DNA of 64,000 nt, taken from the NCBI RefSeq assembly GCF_001895925.1, contig NZ_MPPI01000002.1, forward strand, positions 246,796 through 310,795. The letters run 5' to 3'. Positions 56,115 through 64,000 of the stretch are shown one piece after another; positions within the stretch are counted from its first letter, which is position 1, and every line of letters begins with the position of its first letter. The position numbers and the translations under genes were made by a program. The notes under the pieces are model-generated. The model was not told where the DNA came from and ran no database searches. It saw only the letters and a program-made list of their open reading frames with translations. This stretch comes from Phormidesmis priestleyi ULC007. GTDB lineage: Bacteria; Cyanobacteriota; Cyanobacteriia; Leptolyngbyales; Leptolyngbyaceae.

Positions 56115-58007
56115 TCAACCTTTGGGAGACTCGATCGGGCTAGAAGTCGGGCGACGAAACTGATTGGGCTGTCTTGGTTGAATCGGCTGAGGCTTCGGTT
56201 CAACTGGTTTAACTTCAAGAACCTCTGATGGTTCAGACTGTTTTGACTCAGCAGGTTTGACTTCTGAGGTTGATTTGCCCGGTGAAGTCAGCGGGATGCC
56301 TAATCGACGCTCTAGTTCTGTCTTTAATTCAGGGTTGGGAGATTCGGATGGTTTCGTTTCTGCTGGCTTAGGGGTGGGTTCCTCAATGTTGTCCAAAGGT
56401 GCTGGAGCAATACTGGGTGAGGGCTTTGGTGTCTGAGCAGGGCGACGGAAGCGATCGTAAAAGCGGCTCTTTGGTGCTTCTGTCTTCTGCGGAACCGGAA
56501 CTTCAGGAACCTTTGTTTCTGGGATTTCTGGTGCAGGTTTCTCGATCGGTACAATCTCAGGCGGCACACTCAGAGTTGGTTCGGGAATGACGACGGGAGC
56601 GGGTTTTGGGCTTTCAGTCCGACGGAAGCGATCAAAGAATCCTTTCTTCGGAGTCTCCTTGATTTCAGCAGGTTTATCTTCTTCCAATTTGGGTGCAGGT
56701 TCTTCGATCGGCTCGGTCGGAGCGGGTGCTACACTCGGAGTCGGTTCGGGCGAGGCACTCGGAATTGGTTCAGGAGTAGCGCTAGGAGATGGTTTCGCAG
56801 TTTCAGCCGGACGACGGAAACGATTGAAGAATCCACCTTTGGGTTCTTCAACAGGTTTAGGTTCCTCAGATTTAAGAGGTTCTGACGGCTCAATTTTGGG
56901 AGTAGGTTCAACGATCGGCGACTCTTTAACTTCAGGAGACGGCTTTACCACTGGAGCCGGGGCTGGAAGAGGCACGATCGGAGTCGGCACAGGCTCAGGG
57001 CTGGGTTCTGGAGTCTCAGCTTTGTAGTTAGGATCAACAATGCTGCGAACTTGAGAAAACGAAAGCTCATCGCGAACTAGCTTAGAAAGGGTGTCTTTCC
57101 CATTTGGAGTGTAGGTGAAGCTCCGAGCCACGTTGTTATAGACATTTTGAATCGGATTGCCCTGCTCGTCGATATACTCCAATTGCACCCAGTTTTTACC
57201 TAGGTTGAAGCCTTTGAGATAAAGAGGCTGCCAGCGATCGAGCACAAACTCTGAGCCGTTGACCGTCACTTTAATCCGCCAATCCGCCACGTCGTCTTGA
57301 TCGTCTTCTTGAGCCACGAGATGCAACGGCGCATTTGTCAAGAAAAAGTCCAGCATAATTGGTTCTGCGCCATACACACCCTGCGGACGGCTGTAGGTCA
57401 GTAAAGGTTGGTCTGGGCTGGGATTGTTATCTGGAGTCTTGGTGAAGATATGAAAGGTTGTTTGGGCAAAAGAACCCTCATTCTTAAAGCTCTCATGCCA
57501 GGGGCGACTCGCAAAAGCTCGAAGGGTATGAGTTCCGGGTGCTAAATCTTTAAGCACGATTGGCTGACTCACGTCATAGACCGCTTGATAAGGCTGGTTA
57601 TCTAAAAAGAGGTGCAGGTGTGGCCCCAACTCCAGTTTTTCATCCTTAAATAGAGGAAAGTCCTTGATTTGGAGGCGGACAGATACCGTGTCCTCTTGCA
57701 AGACCTCATTGAGACGAGGAGACACGATCGTCACCTGCGGCTGATACTTTTCAAGCACTGCCCGCAACTCTTGAATCACCTCTGGCGGTGAAACCTCCGA
57801 AATCTTGCCAGCCAGCTTGACCGGGGCCGCCTTAGCAGATGGCTGAGAGGCTGAACGGCCCTTAGGGACTGCATGCGAACTGCCGCCACACCCCCACAGA
57901 TTTAGACAGCAAACCAGTAGTCCAGATATGAGTAACGTTCTTGCAACACTACGCCAGAGATTGATCCCAAACACCAGGCACACTCCTAATAACAAGCGGT
58001 CAGACAT
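56115..58007 (-). CDS. Proline-rich lipoprotein-like protein with FxRFRR repeats
   Basis: A 630-residue protein. A hydrophobic N-terminus ends in a lipobox-like LWGC (Cys40). Residues ~70-325 form a folded domain (GPHLHLFLDNQPYQAVYD, PGTHTLRAFASRPWHES). Residues ~330-630 are Pro/Glu/Lys-rich and probably disordered. In them GFFNRFRRP (~392), GFFDRFRR (~456), RFYDRFRR (~515) and a reduced NQFRRP (~615) recur. I do not recognise the family as a whole. Confidence 0.78.
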   Translation of the reverse strand: MSDRLLLGVCLVFGINLWRSVARTLLISGLLVCCLNLWGCGGSSHAVPKGRSASQPSAKAAPVKLAGKISEVSPPEVIQELRAVLEKYQPQVTIVSPRLNEVLQEDTVSVRLQIKDFPLFKDEKLELGPHLHLFLDNQPYQAVYDVSQPIVLKDLAPGTHTLRAFASRPWHESFKNEGSFAQTTFHIFTKTPDNNPSPDQPLLTYSRPQGVYGAEPIMLDFFLTNAPLHLVAQEDDQDDVADWRIKVTVNGSEFVLDRWQPLYLKGFNLGKNWVQLEYIDEQGNPIQNVYNNVARSFTYTPNGKDTLSKLVRDELSFSQVRSIVDPNYKAETPEPSPEPVPTPIVPLPAPAPVVKPSPEVKESPIVEPTPKIEPSEPLKSEEPKPVEEPKGGFFNRFRRPAETAKPSPSATPEPIPSASPEPTPSVAPAPTEPIEEPAPKLEEDKPAEIKETPKKGFFDRFRRTESPKPAPVVIPEPTLSVPPEIVPIEKPAPEIPETKVPEVPVPQKTEAPKSRFYDRFRRPAQTPKPSPSIAPAPLDNIEEPTPKPAETKPSESPNPELKTELERRLGIPLTSPGKSTSEVKPAESKQSEPSEVLEVKPVEPKPQPIQPRQPNQFRRPTSSPIESPKG

Positions 58008-58383
58008 GAGCGACAGCAGGAAGTCTTGGCAGCGATCGTCCGATAGAAACGAGTGATCCCCAGTTCAAAACACTGCCTCATTGAGCCATCCATACGGAAC
58101 TATAGCGGAAAACATCGAATCCTCTCCGCTAAATTCCTTATATAAATGCTTAGAGCGCCCATCACTCATCCTTTTCGCGAAGATATATTAACAATAAGTT
58201 AAGTAAAATATCGACCCTCTTCTATAGATTTGATGTTTTTTCTCAATCGTTGAGGTATGTAAACTTAATCAACAGATGCTTGACTTTTTAAACTTTGTCA
58301 AAAGTCAGAACCCAGTCATCGTCAACTCTGTACCGAATTTGAATTATTGTAAATTCCCGTTAAAAACGCTTTCATCTAAGACC

Positions 58384-58389
58384 TATAAT
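58384..58389 (+). promoter_or_regulatory. Probable psaA promoter, long leader
   Basis: A perfect TATAAT lies about 250 bases before the psaA start; a clear -35 is lacking. It would give a leader of ~247 bases. Synechocystis psaAB is known to have a distal promoter with a long leader plus a second, closer one. The 635-base gap 58008-58642 holds no gene and is AT-rich. A TTGTAAATTCCCGTTAAAAA stretch just upstream weakly resembles RpaB-type (HLR1) boxes. Confidence 0.5.
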
Positions 58390-58500
58390 GACTCGATGAG
58401 AACCCACGAAGGCTATGTTCACAACAATTGCAGATATCTGACCTAGTTGTGAGCAACCCTCTACCGCTCAAATCGATCGCTCACGCTGCACTCATCGTTA

Positions 58501-58516
58501 AAAAGCCTCGGCTTTT
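58501..58516 (+). promoter_or_regulatory. Hairpin in the psaA leader
   Basis: AAAAGCC-TC-GGCTTTT is a perfect palindrome about 130 bases before psaA. It resembles a small terminator or attenuator ending in TTTT. Its effect is unknown. Confidence 0.45.
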
Positions 58517-58642
58517 GGACTCATGAACCTAGTTATCTAGTGCAGGTCACCGTGCGATTACTAAGTCGCAAACGATTTGAGGCTAGATGGAGCCTGATTT
58601 TAGAGGATTCCTCGTTCCTTGTCTAAAGAGAGGAGAGTCTCA

Positions 58643-60898
58643 ATGACAATTAGCCCACCAGAGCGCGAGGCAAAGGCACGGGTTGTCGTAGATAAAGATC
58701 CGGTCGCTACTTCTTTTGAGAAGTGGGCACAGCCAGGTCACTTCGATCGCACCCTGTCTAAAGGACCAAAAACCACCACCTGGATTTGGAACCTTCACGC
58801 CAACGCTCACGATTTCGACAGCCACACCAGCGATTTAGAAGACGTATCTCGGAAAATCTTTAGTGCTCACTTCGGTCATTTGGCAGTCGTGTTCATTTGG
58901 CTGAGTGGTATGTATTTTCATGGCGCTCGGTTTTCAAACTATTCATCTTGGCTCGCAGATCCGATTCACATCAAGCCTAGTGCTCAAGTGGTGTGGCCAA
59001 TCTTCGGTCAAGAAATCCTCAATGCAGATGTCGGTGGCGGCTTCCACGGAATTCAGATCACTTCTGGGTTCTTCCAACTGTGGCGCGCTGCCGGGATCAC
59101 AAATGAATTTCAGCTTTACTGCACCGCGATCGGCGGTCTAGTCATGGCTGGCTTAATGCTCTTTGCTGGCTGGTTCCACTATCACAAGCGCGCTCCCAAA
59201 CTGGAATGGTTCCAGAACGTGGAGTCGATGCTGAACCACCACTTGTCTGGTCTATTTGGGCTAGGCTCCTTGGGCTGGGCTGGACACCAGATCCACGTAT
59301 CTCTACCCATTAACGAGCTACTCGATCGCGGCGTTCCTGCGGATAAGATTCCTCTGCCTCACGAGTTCATCTTGAACTCGCAGCTAATGGCAGACATCTA
59401 TCCCAGCTTTGCCAAAGGGCTGACTCCTTTCTTCACCCTTAACTGGGGTGAATATGCAGACTTCCTGACCTTTAAAGGCGGTCTAAACCCGGTCACAGGC
59501 GGTTTATGGTTGACTGACACCGCGCATCACCACTTGGCGATCGCCGTGCTGTTTATCATCGCGGGACACATGTACCGCACCAACTGGGGCATTGGTCACA
59601 GCATCAAGGAAATGCTGGAAGCTCACAAAGGGCCCTTCACTGGGGAAGGTCACAAAGGCTTGTACGAAGTTCTGACCACTTCTTGGCACGCTCAACTGGC
59701 GATCAACCTGGCAATGGTTGGCTCCTTGAGCATCATCGTGGCTCAGCACATGTACGCAATGCCTCCCTATCCCTACTTGGCGACTGACTACGCGACGCAA
59801 CTGTCTCTGTTTACTCACCATATGTGGTTGGGTGGTTTCTTCATCGTCGGTGGAGCCGCTCACGGAGCCATCTTCATGGTGCGGGACTACGATCCTGTGG
59901 TGAACCAGAACAACCTGCTCGATCGGGTGATTCGTCACCGCGATGCGATCATTTCTCACCTCAACTGGGTCTGTATCTTCTTGGGCTTCCATAGCTTTGG
60001 TCTATATGTCCACAACGACACCATGCGTGCGTTGGGTCGTCCTCAAGATATGTTCTCAGACACGGCAATCCAACTTCAGCCTGTCTTCGCTCAGTGGATT
60101 CAGAACCTGCACACGCTGGCTCCGGGTTCCACGGCTCCCAACGCTTTAGCTCCGGCTAGTTATGCATTTGGTGGCGGCACGATCGCCGTTGGCGGCAAGG
60201 TTGCGATGATGCCGATCGCACTGGGTACGGCAGACTTCTTGGTTCACCACATCCACGCGTTCACCATTCACGTTACGGTTCTCATCCTGCTCAAGGGTGT
60301 GCTGTTTGCTCGTAGCTCTCGTCTGGTTCCAGACAAAGCTAACTTGGGCTTCCGCTTCCCTTGCGACGGGCCGGGTCGGGGCGGCACCTGCCAGGTATCT
60401 GGTTGGGATCACGTCTTCCTAGGTCTGTTCTGGATGTATAACTCCCTCTCGATCGCTATCTTCCACTTCAGTTGGAAAATGCAGTCAGATGTCTGGGGAA
60501 CGGTGAATGCTGACGGCAGCGTTGACCACATCACAGGCGGCAACTTTGCCCAAAGCGCTATCACGATCAACGGCTGGTTACGTGACTTCCTGTGGGCGCA
60601 AGCTTCCCAGGTGATCACCTCCTACGGTTCAGCACTGTCTGCTTATGGCTTGCTGTTCTTGGGTGCTCACTTCGTCTGGGCGTTTAGCTTGATGTTCCTG
60701 TTTAGTGGTCGCGGCTACTGGCAAGAATTGATCGAGTCGATTGTTTGGGCGCACAACAAGCTGAAAGTCGCACCTGCCATTCAGCCCCGTGCTCTTAGCA
60801 TTATCCAAGGTCGGGCTGTGGGCGTTGCTCACTACCTCTTGGGAGGAATTGTCACAACCTGGGCATTCTTCCTAGCTCGTTCATTGTCGTTAGGTTGA
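58643..60898 (+). CDS. psaA: Photosystem I reaction centre protein PsaA
   Basis: A 751-residue core subunit with eleven membrane helices binding the P700 chlorophylls, A0, A1 and FX. The start is ATG 58643 ([19 protein letters not shown]) after GAGGAG; the longer frame is non-coding. The FX cluster loop [19 protein letters not shown] is intact. psaB follows after 23 bases, in the conserved cyanobacterial order. Confidence 0.99.
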   Translation: MTISPPEREAKARVVVDKDPVATSFEKWAQPGHFDRTLSKGPKTTTWIWNLHANAHDFDSHTSDLEDVSRKIFSAHFGHLAVVFIWLSGMYFHGARFSNYSSWLADPIHIKPSAQVVWPIFGQEILNADVGGGFHGIQITSGFFQLWRAAGITNEFQLYCTAIGGLVMAGLMLFAGWFHYHKRAPKLEWFQNVESMLNHHLSGLFGLGSLGWAGHQIHVSLPINELLDRGVPADKIPLPHEFILNSQLMADIYPSFAKGLTPFFTLNWGEYADFLTFKGGLNPVTGGLWLTDTAHHHLAIAVLFIIAGHMYRTNWGIGHSIKEMLEAHKGPFTGEGHKGLYEVLTTSWHAQLAINLAMVGSLSIIVAQHMYAMPPYPYLATDYATQLSLFTHHMWLGGFFIVGGAAHGAIFMVRDYDPVVNQNNLLDRVIRHRDAIISHLNWVCIFLGFHSFGLYVHNDTMRALGRPQDMFSDTAIQLQPVFAQWIQNLHTLAPGSTAPNALAPASYAFGGGTIAVGGKVAMMPIALGTADFLVHHIHAFTIHVTVLILLKGVLFARSSRLVPDKANLGFRFPCDGPGRGGTCQVSGWDHVFLGLFWMYNSLSIAIFHFSWKMQSDVWGTVNADGSVDHITGGNFAQSAITINGWLRDFLWAQASQVITSYGSALSAYGLLFLGAHFVWAFSLMFLFSGRGYWQELIESIVWAHNKLKVAPAIQPRALSIIQGRAVGVAHYLLGGIVTTWAFFLARSLSLG

Positions 60899-60921
60899 GC
60901 CAGGAGGAATCATAAAGACTT

Positions 60922-63150
60922 ATGGCAACTAAATTCCCAAAATTTAGCCAAGACCTTGCCCAAGATCCAACAACTCGTCGGATTTGGTACGGAATCGCTA
61001 CGGCTCATGACTTTGAAAGCCACGATGGAATGACGGAAGAAAAGCTTTACCAAAGGCTTTTCGCGACTCACTTCGGTCACTTGGCAATCATCTTTTTGTG
61101 GGCATCGGGCAGTCAGTTCCATGTGGCTTGGCAAGGCAACTTCCCTCAGTGGATTCAAGATCCGCTGAATGTCCGTCCCATTGCTCACGCGATTTGGGAC
61201 CCTCAGTTCGGTAAGCCTGCGGTAGAAGCGTTTACTCAAGGTGGCGCAAACTATCCGGTAGACATCTCTTATTCGGGTCTATATCACTGGTGGTATACGA
61301 TCGGGATGCGAACCAATGGCGACCTTTATACAGGTGCTATTGGCTTGCTCGTTCTAGCCGCAGTTATGCTGTTTGCAGGCTGGCTGCACCTTCAGCCCAA
61401 GTTCCGTCCGAGCTTGGCTTGGTTCAAAAATGCTGAGTCTCGTCTAAACCACCACTTAGCTGGTTTGTTTGGCGTTAGCTCTCTAGCTTGGACAGGTCAC
61501 CTCGTTCACGTTGCCATTCCTGAATCTCGCGGTCAGCACGTCGGTTGGGATAACTTCCTGACCACACTGCCTCACCCCGCTGGGTTGGCTCCCTTCTTCA
61601 CCGGGAACTGGGGCGTTTACGCTGAAAACCCTGACACTGCGAACCATGTCTTCGGAACGGCTCAAGGTTCAGGCACAGCAATCCTCACCTTCTTAGGTGG
61701 CTTCCATCCGCAAACCGAGTCTCTCTGGTTAACGGATATGGCGCACCACCATCTGGCGATCGCAGTGCTATTTATCATTGCGGGTCACATGTATCGGACT
61801 AACTTCGGCATTGGTCACAGCATCAAAGACATGCTGGACAGCAAGAAGGGTCTGGTCGGTGGCAAGTCAGAAGGTCAGTTCAACCTGCCTCACCAAGGGT
61901 TGTACGACGTGATGAACAACTCTCTGCACTTCCAGCTAGCTTTTGCGCTGGCTGCGTTGGGAGTAATCACCTCGCTCGTCGCTCAACACATGTATGCGAT
62001 GCCTCCTTACGCTTTTATGGCGAAGGATTTCACCACTCAGGCAGCGCTCTACACCCATCACCAGTATATTGCTGGATTCTTGATGGTCGGTGCGTTTGCT
62101 CACGGCGCGATCTTCTGGGTTCGGGACTATGATCCTGACCTCAATAAAGGCAACGTGCTCGATCGCGTTCTCCAGCACAAAGAAGCGATCATCTCGCACT
62201 TAAGCTGGGTGTCGCTGTTCCTGGGCTTCCACACCCTCGGTTTGTATGTTCATAACGACGTGGTGGTCGCTTTCGGAACGCCCGAAAAGCAGATTCTGAT
62301 TGAGCCTGTGTTTGCACAGTTTATTCAGGCTTCTCACGGCAAGGCGCTGTATGGACTGAGTACTCTGCTTTCAGACCCCAACAGCATCGCCTCGACCGCT
62401 TGGCCTAACTTTGGGAACGTTTGGCTTCCTGGCTGGCTCGAAGCGATTAACAGTGGCACAAATTCCCTGTTCCTCACCATTGGTCCTGGCGACTTCTTGG
62501 TTCACCATGCGATCGCGCTGGGTCTGCACACCACCACCTTGGTCTTGGTCAAGGGTGCGTTGGATGCACGCGGCTCTAAGCTGATGCCTGACAAGAAAGA
62601 CTTTGGCTACAGCTTCCCTTGCGATGGGCCGGGTCGGGGCGGCACCTGCGATATCTCTGCCTGGGATGCCTTCTACCTGGCAATGTTCTGGATGCTGAAC
62701 ACCATTGGTTGGGTCACCTTCTACTGGCACTGGAAGCATCTGGCAATCTGGTCGGGTAACGTCGCTCAGTTTAACGAAAGCTCAACCTATCTAATGGGTT
62801 GGCTGCGTGACTACCTGTGGCAGTATTCCGCTCCGTTGATCAATGGCTACAACCCATACGGAATGAACAACCTGGCTGTCTGGTCTTGGATGTTCCTCCT
62901 GGGTCACTTGGTCTGGGCAACCGGATTCATGTTCTTGATCTCCTGGAGAGGCTATTGGCAAGAGCTAATCGAAACCCTGGTTTGGGCACACGAGCGCACT
63001 CCTCTCGCGAATCTGATTCGCTGGAAGGATAAGCCAGTTGCTCTCTCCATTGTTCAAGCTCGCTTGGTGGGTCTAGCTCACTTTACGGCTGGCTATGTCC
63101 TCACTTACGCAGCCTTCGTGATTGCGGCTACGGCAGGTAAGTTTGGTTAA
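60922..63150 (+). CDS. psaB: Photosystem I reaction centre protein PsaB
   Basis: A 742-residue core partner of PsaA. The FX loop [20 protein letters not shown] and the helix rich in chlorophyll-binding His are present. Length is standard. AGGAGG sits 17-22 bases upstream. Expression is coupled to psaA on a shared transcript. Confidence 0.99.
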   Translation: MATKFPKFSQDLAQDPTTRRIWYGIATAHDFESHDGMTEEKLYQRLFATHFGHLAIIFLWASGSQFHVAWQGNFPQWIQDPLNVRPIAHAIWDPQFGKPAVEAFTQGGANYPVDISYSGLYHWWYTIGMRTNGDLYTGAIGLLVLAAVMLFAGWLHLQPKFRPSLAWFKNAESRLNHHLAGLFGVSSLAWTGHLVHVAIPESRGQHVGWDNFLTTLPHPAGLAPFFTGNWGVYAENPDTANHVFGTAQGSGTAILTFLGGFHPQTESLWLTDMAHHHLAIAVLFIIAGHMYRTNFGIGHSIKDMLDSKKGLVGGKSEGQFNLPHQGLYDVMNNSLHFQLAFALAALGVITSLVAQHMYAMPPYAFMAKDFTTQAALYTHHQYIAGFLMVGAFAHGAIFWVRDYDPDLNKGNVLDRVLQHKEAIISHLSWVSLFLGFHTLGLYVHNDVVVAFGTPEKQILIEPVFAQFIQASHGKALYGLSTLLSDPNSIASTAWPNFGNVWLPGWLEAINSGTNSLFLTIGPGDFLVHHAIALGLHTTTLVLVKGALDARGSKLMPDKKDFGYSFPCDGPGRGGTCDISAWDAFYLAMFWMLNTIGWVTFYWHWKHLAIWSGNVAQFNESSTYLMGWLRDYLWQYSAPLINGYNPYGMNNLAVWSWMFLLGHLVWATGFMFLISWRGYWQELIETLVWAHERTPLANLIRWKDKPVALSIVQARLVGLAHFTAGYVLTYAAFVIAATAGKFG

Positions 63151-63180
63151 TTCTGACCGACGCTGTAGGTAACTAAAAAC

Positions 63181-63213
63181 AAAATCCCCTGCCATTATGG
63201 TGGGGGATTTTTT
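63181..63213 (+). terminator. Terminator of psaAB
   Basis: AAAATCCCC (63181-63189) pairs with GGGGGATTTT (63202-63211) and continues into TT. It lies 30 bases after the psaB stop. Confidence 0.88.
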
Positions 63214-63381
63214 GTATGTTATCTGTCTGTCAAATTAGATACATCGGTAAGATATTCACATTCGTAAAGAGCGAATCAAATTGGTGGGTTTGGCGTTGGT
63301 TGAGGAAACTTTTGCATCAACATTGCTTCCTAGTTGAAAGAGTCGTTGGTATAAACACTCGGCACACATCAGGGGATGCAG

Positions 63382-63825
63382 ATGAAACTACTGAAATACT
63401 TCGATCTCAATCGACGTGCAATCAAAGCTAAGAAGCTCGATCGCCAGGAAGTCACTGAAACCAGAAGCAACTTTATCCAGCAATGGATGTCTTCTAGCGA
63501 AGTCAGCGTTAAACCTCGTGGAGATATCTTCTTGTCTCTTTGGACAGCGTTTACTCAGCGTGAAGAAGGGCAGCTATCGCCAGCAGATCAACTGCTGATG
63601 TATTTAGGGGTGCTGGTAGGAGTCTACTTTAGTGGGGTGATTCGTGCTCAGAGTTCTAAACCGACGTTTATTTTAGCTGCCTTTATCGCCCTGACGATCG
63701 TGCCCGTTGCTTTCGAGAAATTGAGTATTAATCCTAAAGCCCCGCTATTGGTGCGGTTTGGATTATTCGTGCAAAACGGCGTGTTTTGGGATGTGATGTT
63801 TCAAGCGATCGCCAGTCGTCGTTAA
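63382..63825 (+). CDS. Small membrane hypothetical protein
   Basis: A 147-residue protein starting at ATG 63382, because AGGGG at 63371-63375 is well spaced for it (ATG 63376 is in frame but too close). The N-terminal ~70 residues are charged. Hydrophobic segments follow at ~70-86 and ~92-112. I do not recognise a family. Confidence 0.6.
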   Translation: MKLLKYFDLNRRAIKAKKLDRQEVTETRSNFIQQWMSSSEVSVKPRGDIFLSLWTAFTQREEGQLSPADQLLMYLGVLVGVYFSGVIRAQSSKPTFILAAFIALTIVPVAFEKLSINPKAPLLVRFGLFVQNGVFWDVMFQAIASRR

Positions 63826-63939
63826 TCATGCTCTAAAGCGAGTGAGGAGATTGCTTAAGCTCTCCGGCACGATCGACCGCAGATATATAGCAATCCTAAA
63901 TCAGTTGTAAGATGAAGGCTGAGTGGGTCGTGACCCCTG

Positions 63940-64000
63940 ATGACAACCGTGAAAGATGGTATGCAAGATCTGCTTAGCTTTATCAACCAAACCGATGATG
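63940..64000 (+). CDS. Start of an unidentified gene, cut by the window end
   Basis: Twenty codons from ATG 63940 (MTTVKDGMQDLLSFINQ) run open to the edge. No ribosome site of note precedes it. Too short to identify, and it may not be a real gene. Confidence 0.35.
   Translation, partial: MTTVKDGMQDLLSFINQTDD

Noticed and set aside
58619..58642. Eight-residue N-terminal extension of PsaA
   Set aside because: It contains the GAGGAG ribosome site and PsaA proteins begin at the MTISPPE position.

Overview
This is chromosomal DNA from a cyanobacterium. It carries psaA-psaB and psaL for photosystem I, a high-light-inducible (Hlip) gene, a carboxysome shell gene, and the cyanobacterial ATP synthase operon with both b and b' subunits. 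It also has the cyanobacteria-specific alkane pair ado-aar, a PucC-type transporter and very frequent GCGATCGC (HIP1) octamers. The gene set fits a filamentous Leptolyngbya-like lineage, but that placement is inference. I see no insertion sequence with a transposase, no prophage, no CRISPR array, no rRNA and no recognisable tRNA. This is a core-type region with small intergenic repeats.

Layout. 1-9 kb: the end of a cysteine desulfurase-like gene, conserved hypotheticals, a lone sugar-ABC permease, the alkane operon ado-aar, an FHA protein and small conserved proteins. 9-19 kb: an HlyD-type adaptor, rimO, a DEAD-box RNA helicase, a response regulator, an aldo/keto reductase, a PucC-like carrier, an inositol-phosphatase-like enzyme and a SAM hydrolase-like protein. 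19-24.6 kb: a 51-residue protein behind an NtcA-type site, a TIGR01777 epimerase, asnS, an Hlip gene too short for ordinary ORF lists and a methyltransferase. 24.7-30.6 kb: the operon atp1-atpB-atpE-b'-b-delta-alpha-gamma, ending in a terminator. 30.8-39 kb: a ferredoxin, DUF3326, a CPBP protease, a phosphatase, glutaminase, a CcmK-type shell protein, an agmatinase-family enzyme and a molybdopterin oxidoreductase. 39-50 kb: PIN-PhoH, psaL, an M16 peptidase pair, two universal stress proteins, a response regulator, and gmk-remA divergent from the Rqc2/NFACT gene. 50-54.5 kb: a surface-polysaccharide cluster (glycosyltransferase, priming sugar transferase, gmd, fcl-like). 54.5-64 kb: a thioredoxin-NHL protein, a proline-rich lipoprotein-like protein with repeated FxRFRR motifs, then psaA-psaB.

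How genes work together. Aar makes fatty aldehyde and Ado turns it into alkane. The atp operon supplies F0 and most of F1; beta and epsilon are not here, as is usual in cyanobacteria. PsaA, PsaB and PsaL build photosystem I. The 50-54.5 kb genes plausibly start and decorate a deoxyhexose-containing exopolysaccharide.

Best second-look items: (1) a perfect GTA-N8-TAC site with a well-placed -10 in front of a 51-residue protein that may be PirA-like; (2) a family of three MITE-like elements of 140-180 bp, two of which abut stop codons; (3) an unannotated structured RNA candidate at 49.6 kb with promoter and terminator; (4) long hairpins in three atp operon spacers; (5) a disordered protein with repeated FFxRFRR motifs; (6) a small frame broken by one TAG; (7) a strong Shine-Dalgarno placed before ATT. 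All calls come from reading the sequence and recalled family knowledge; no database search was run.
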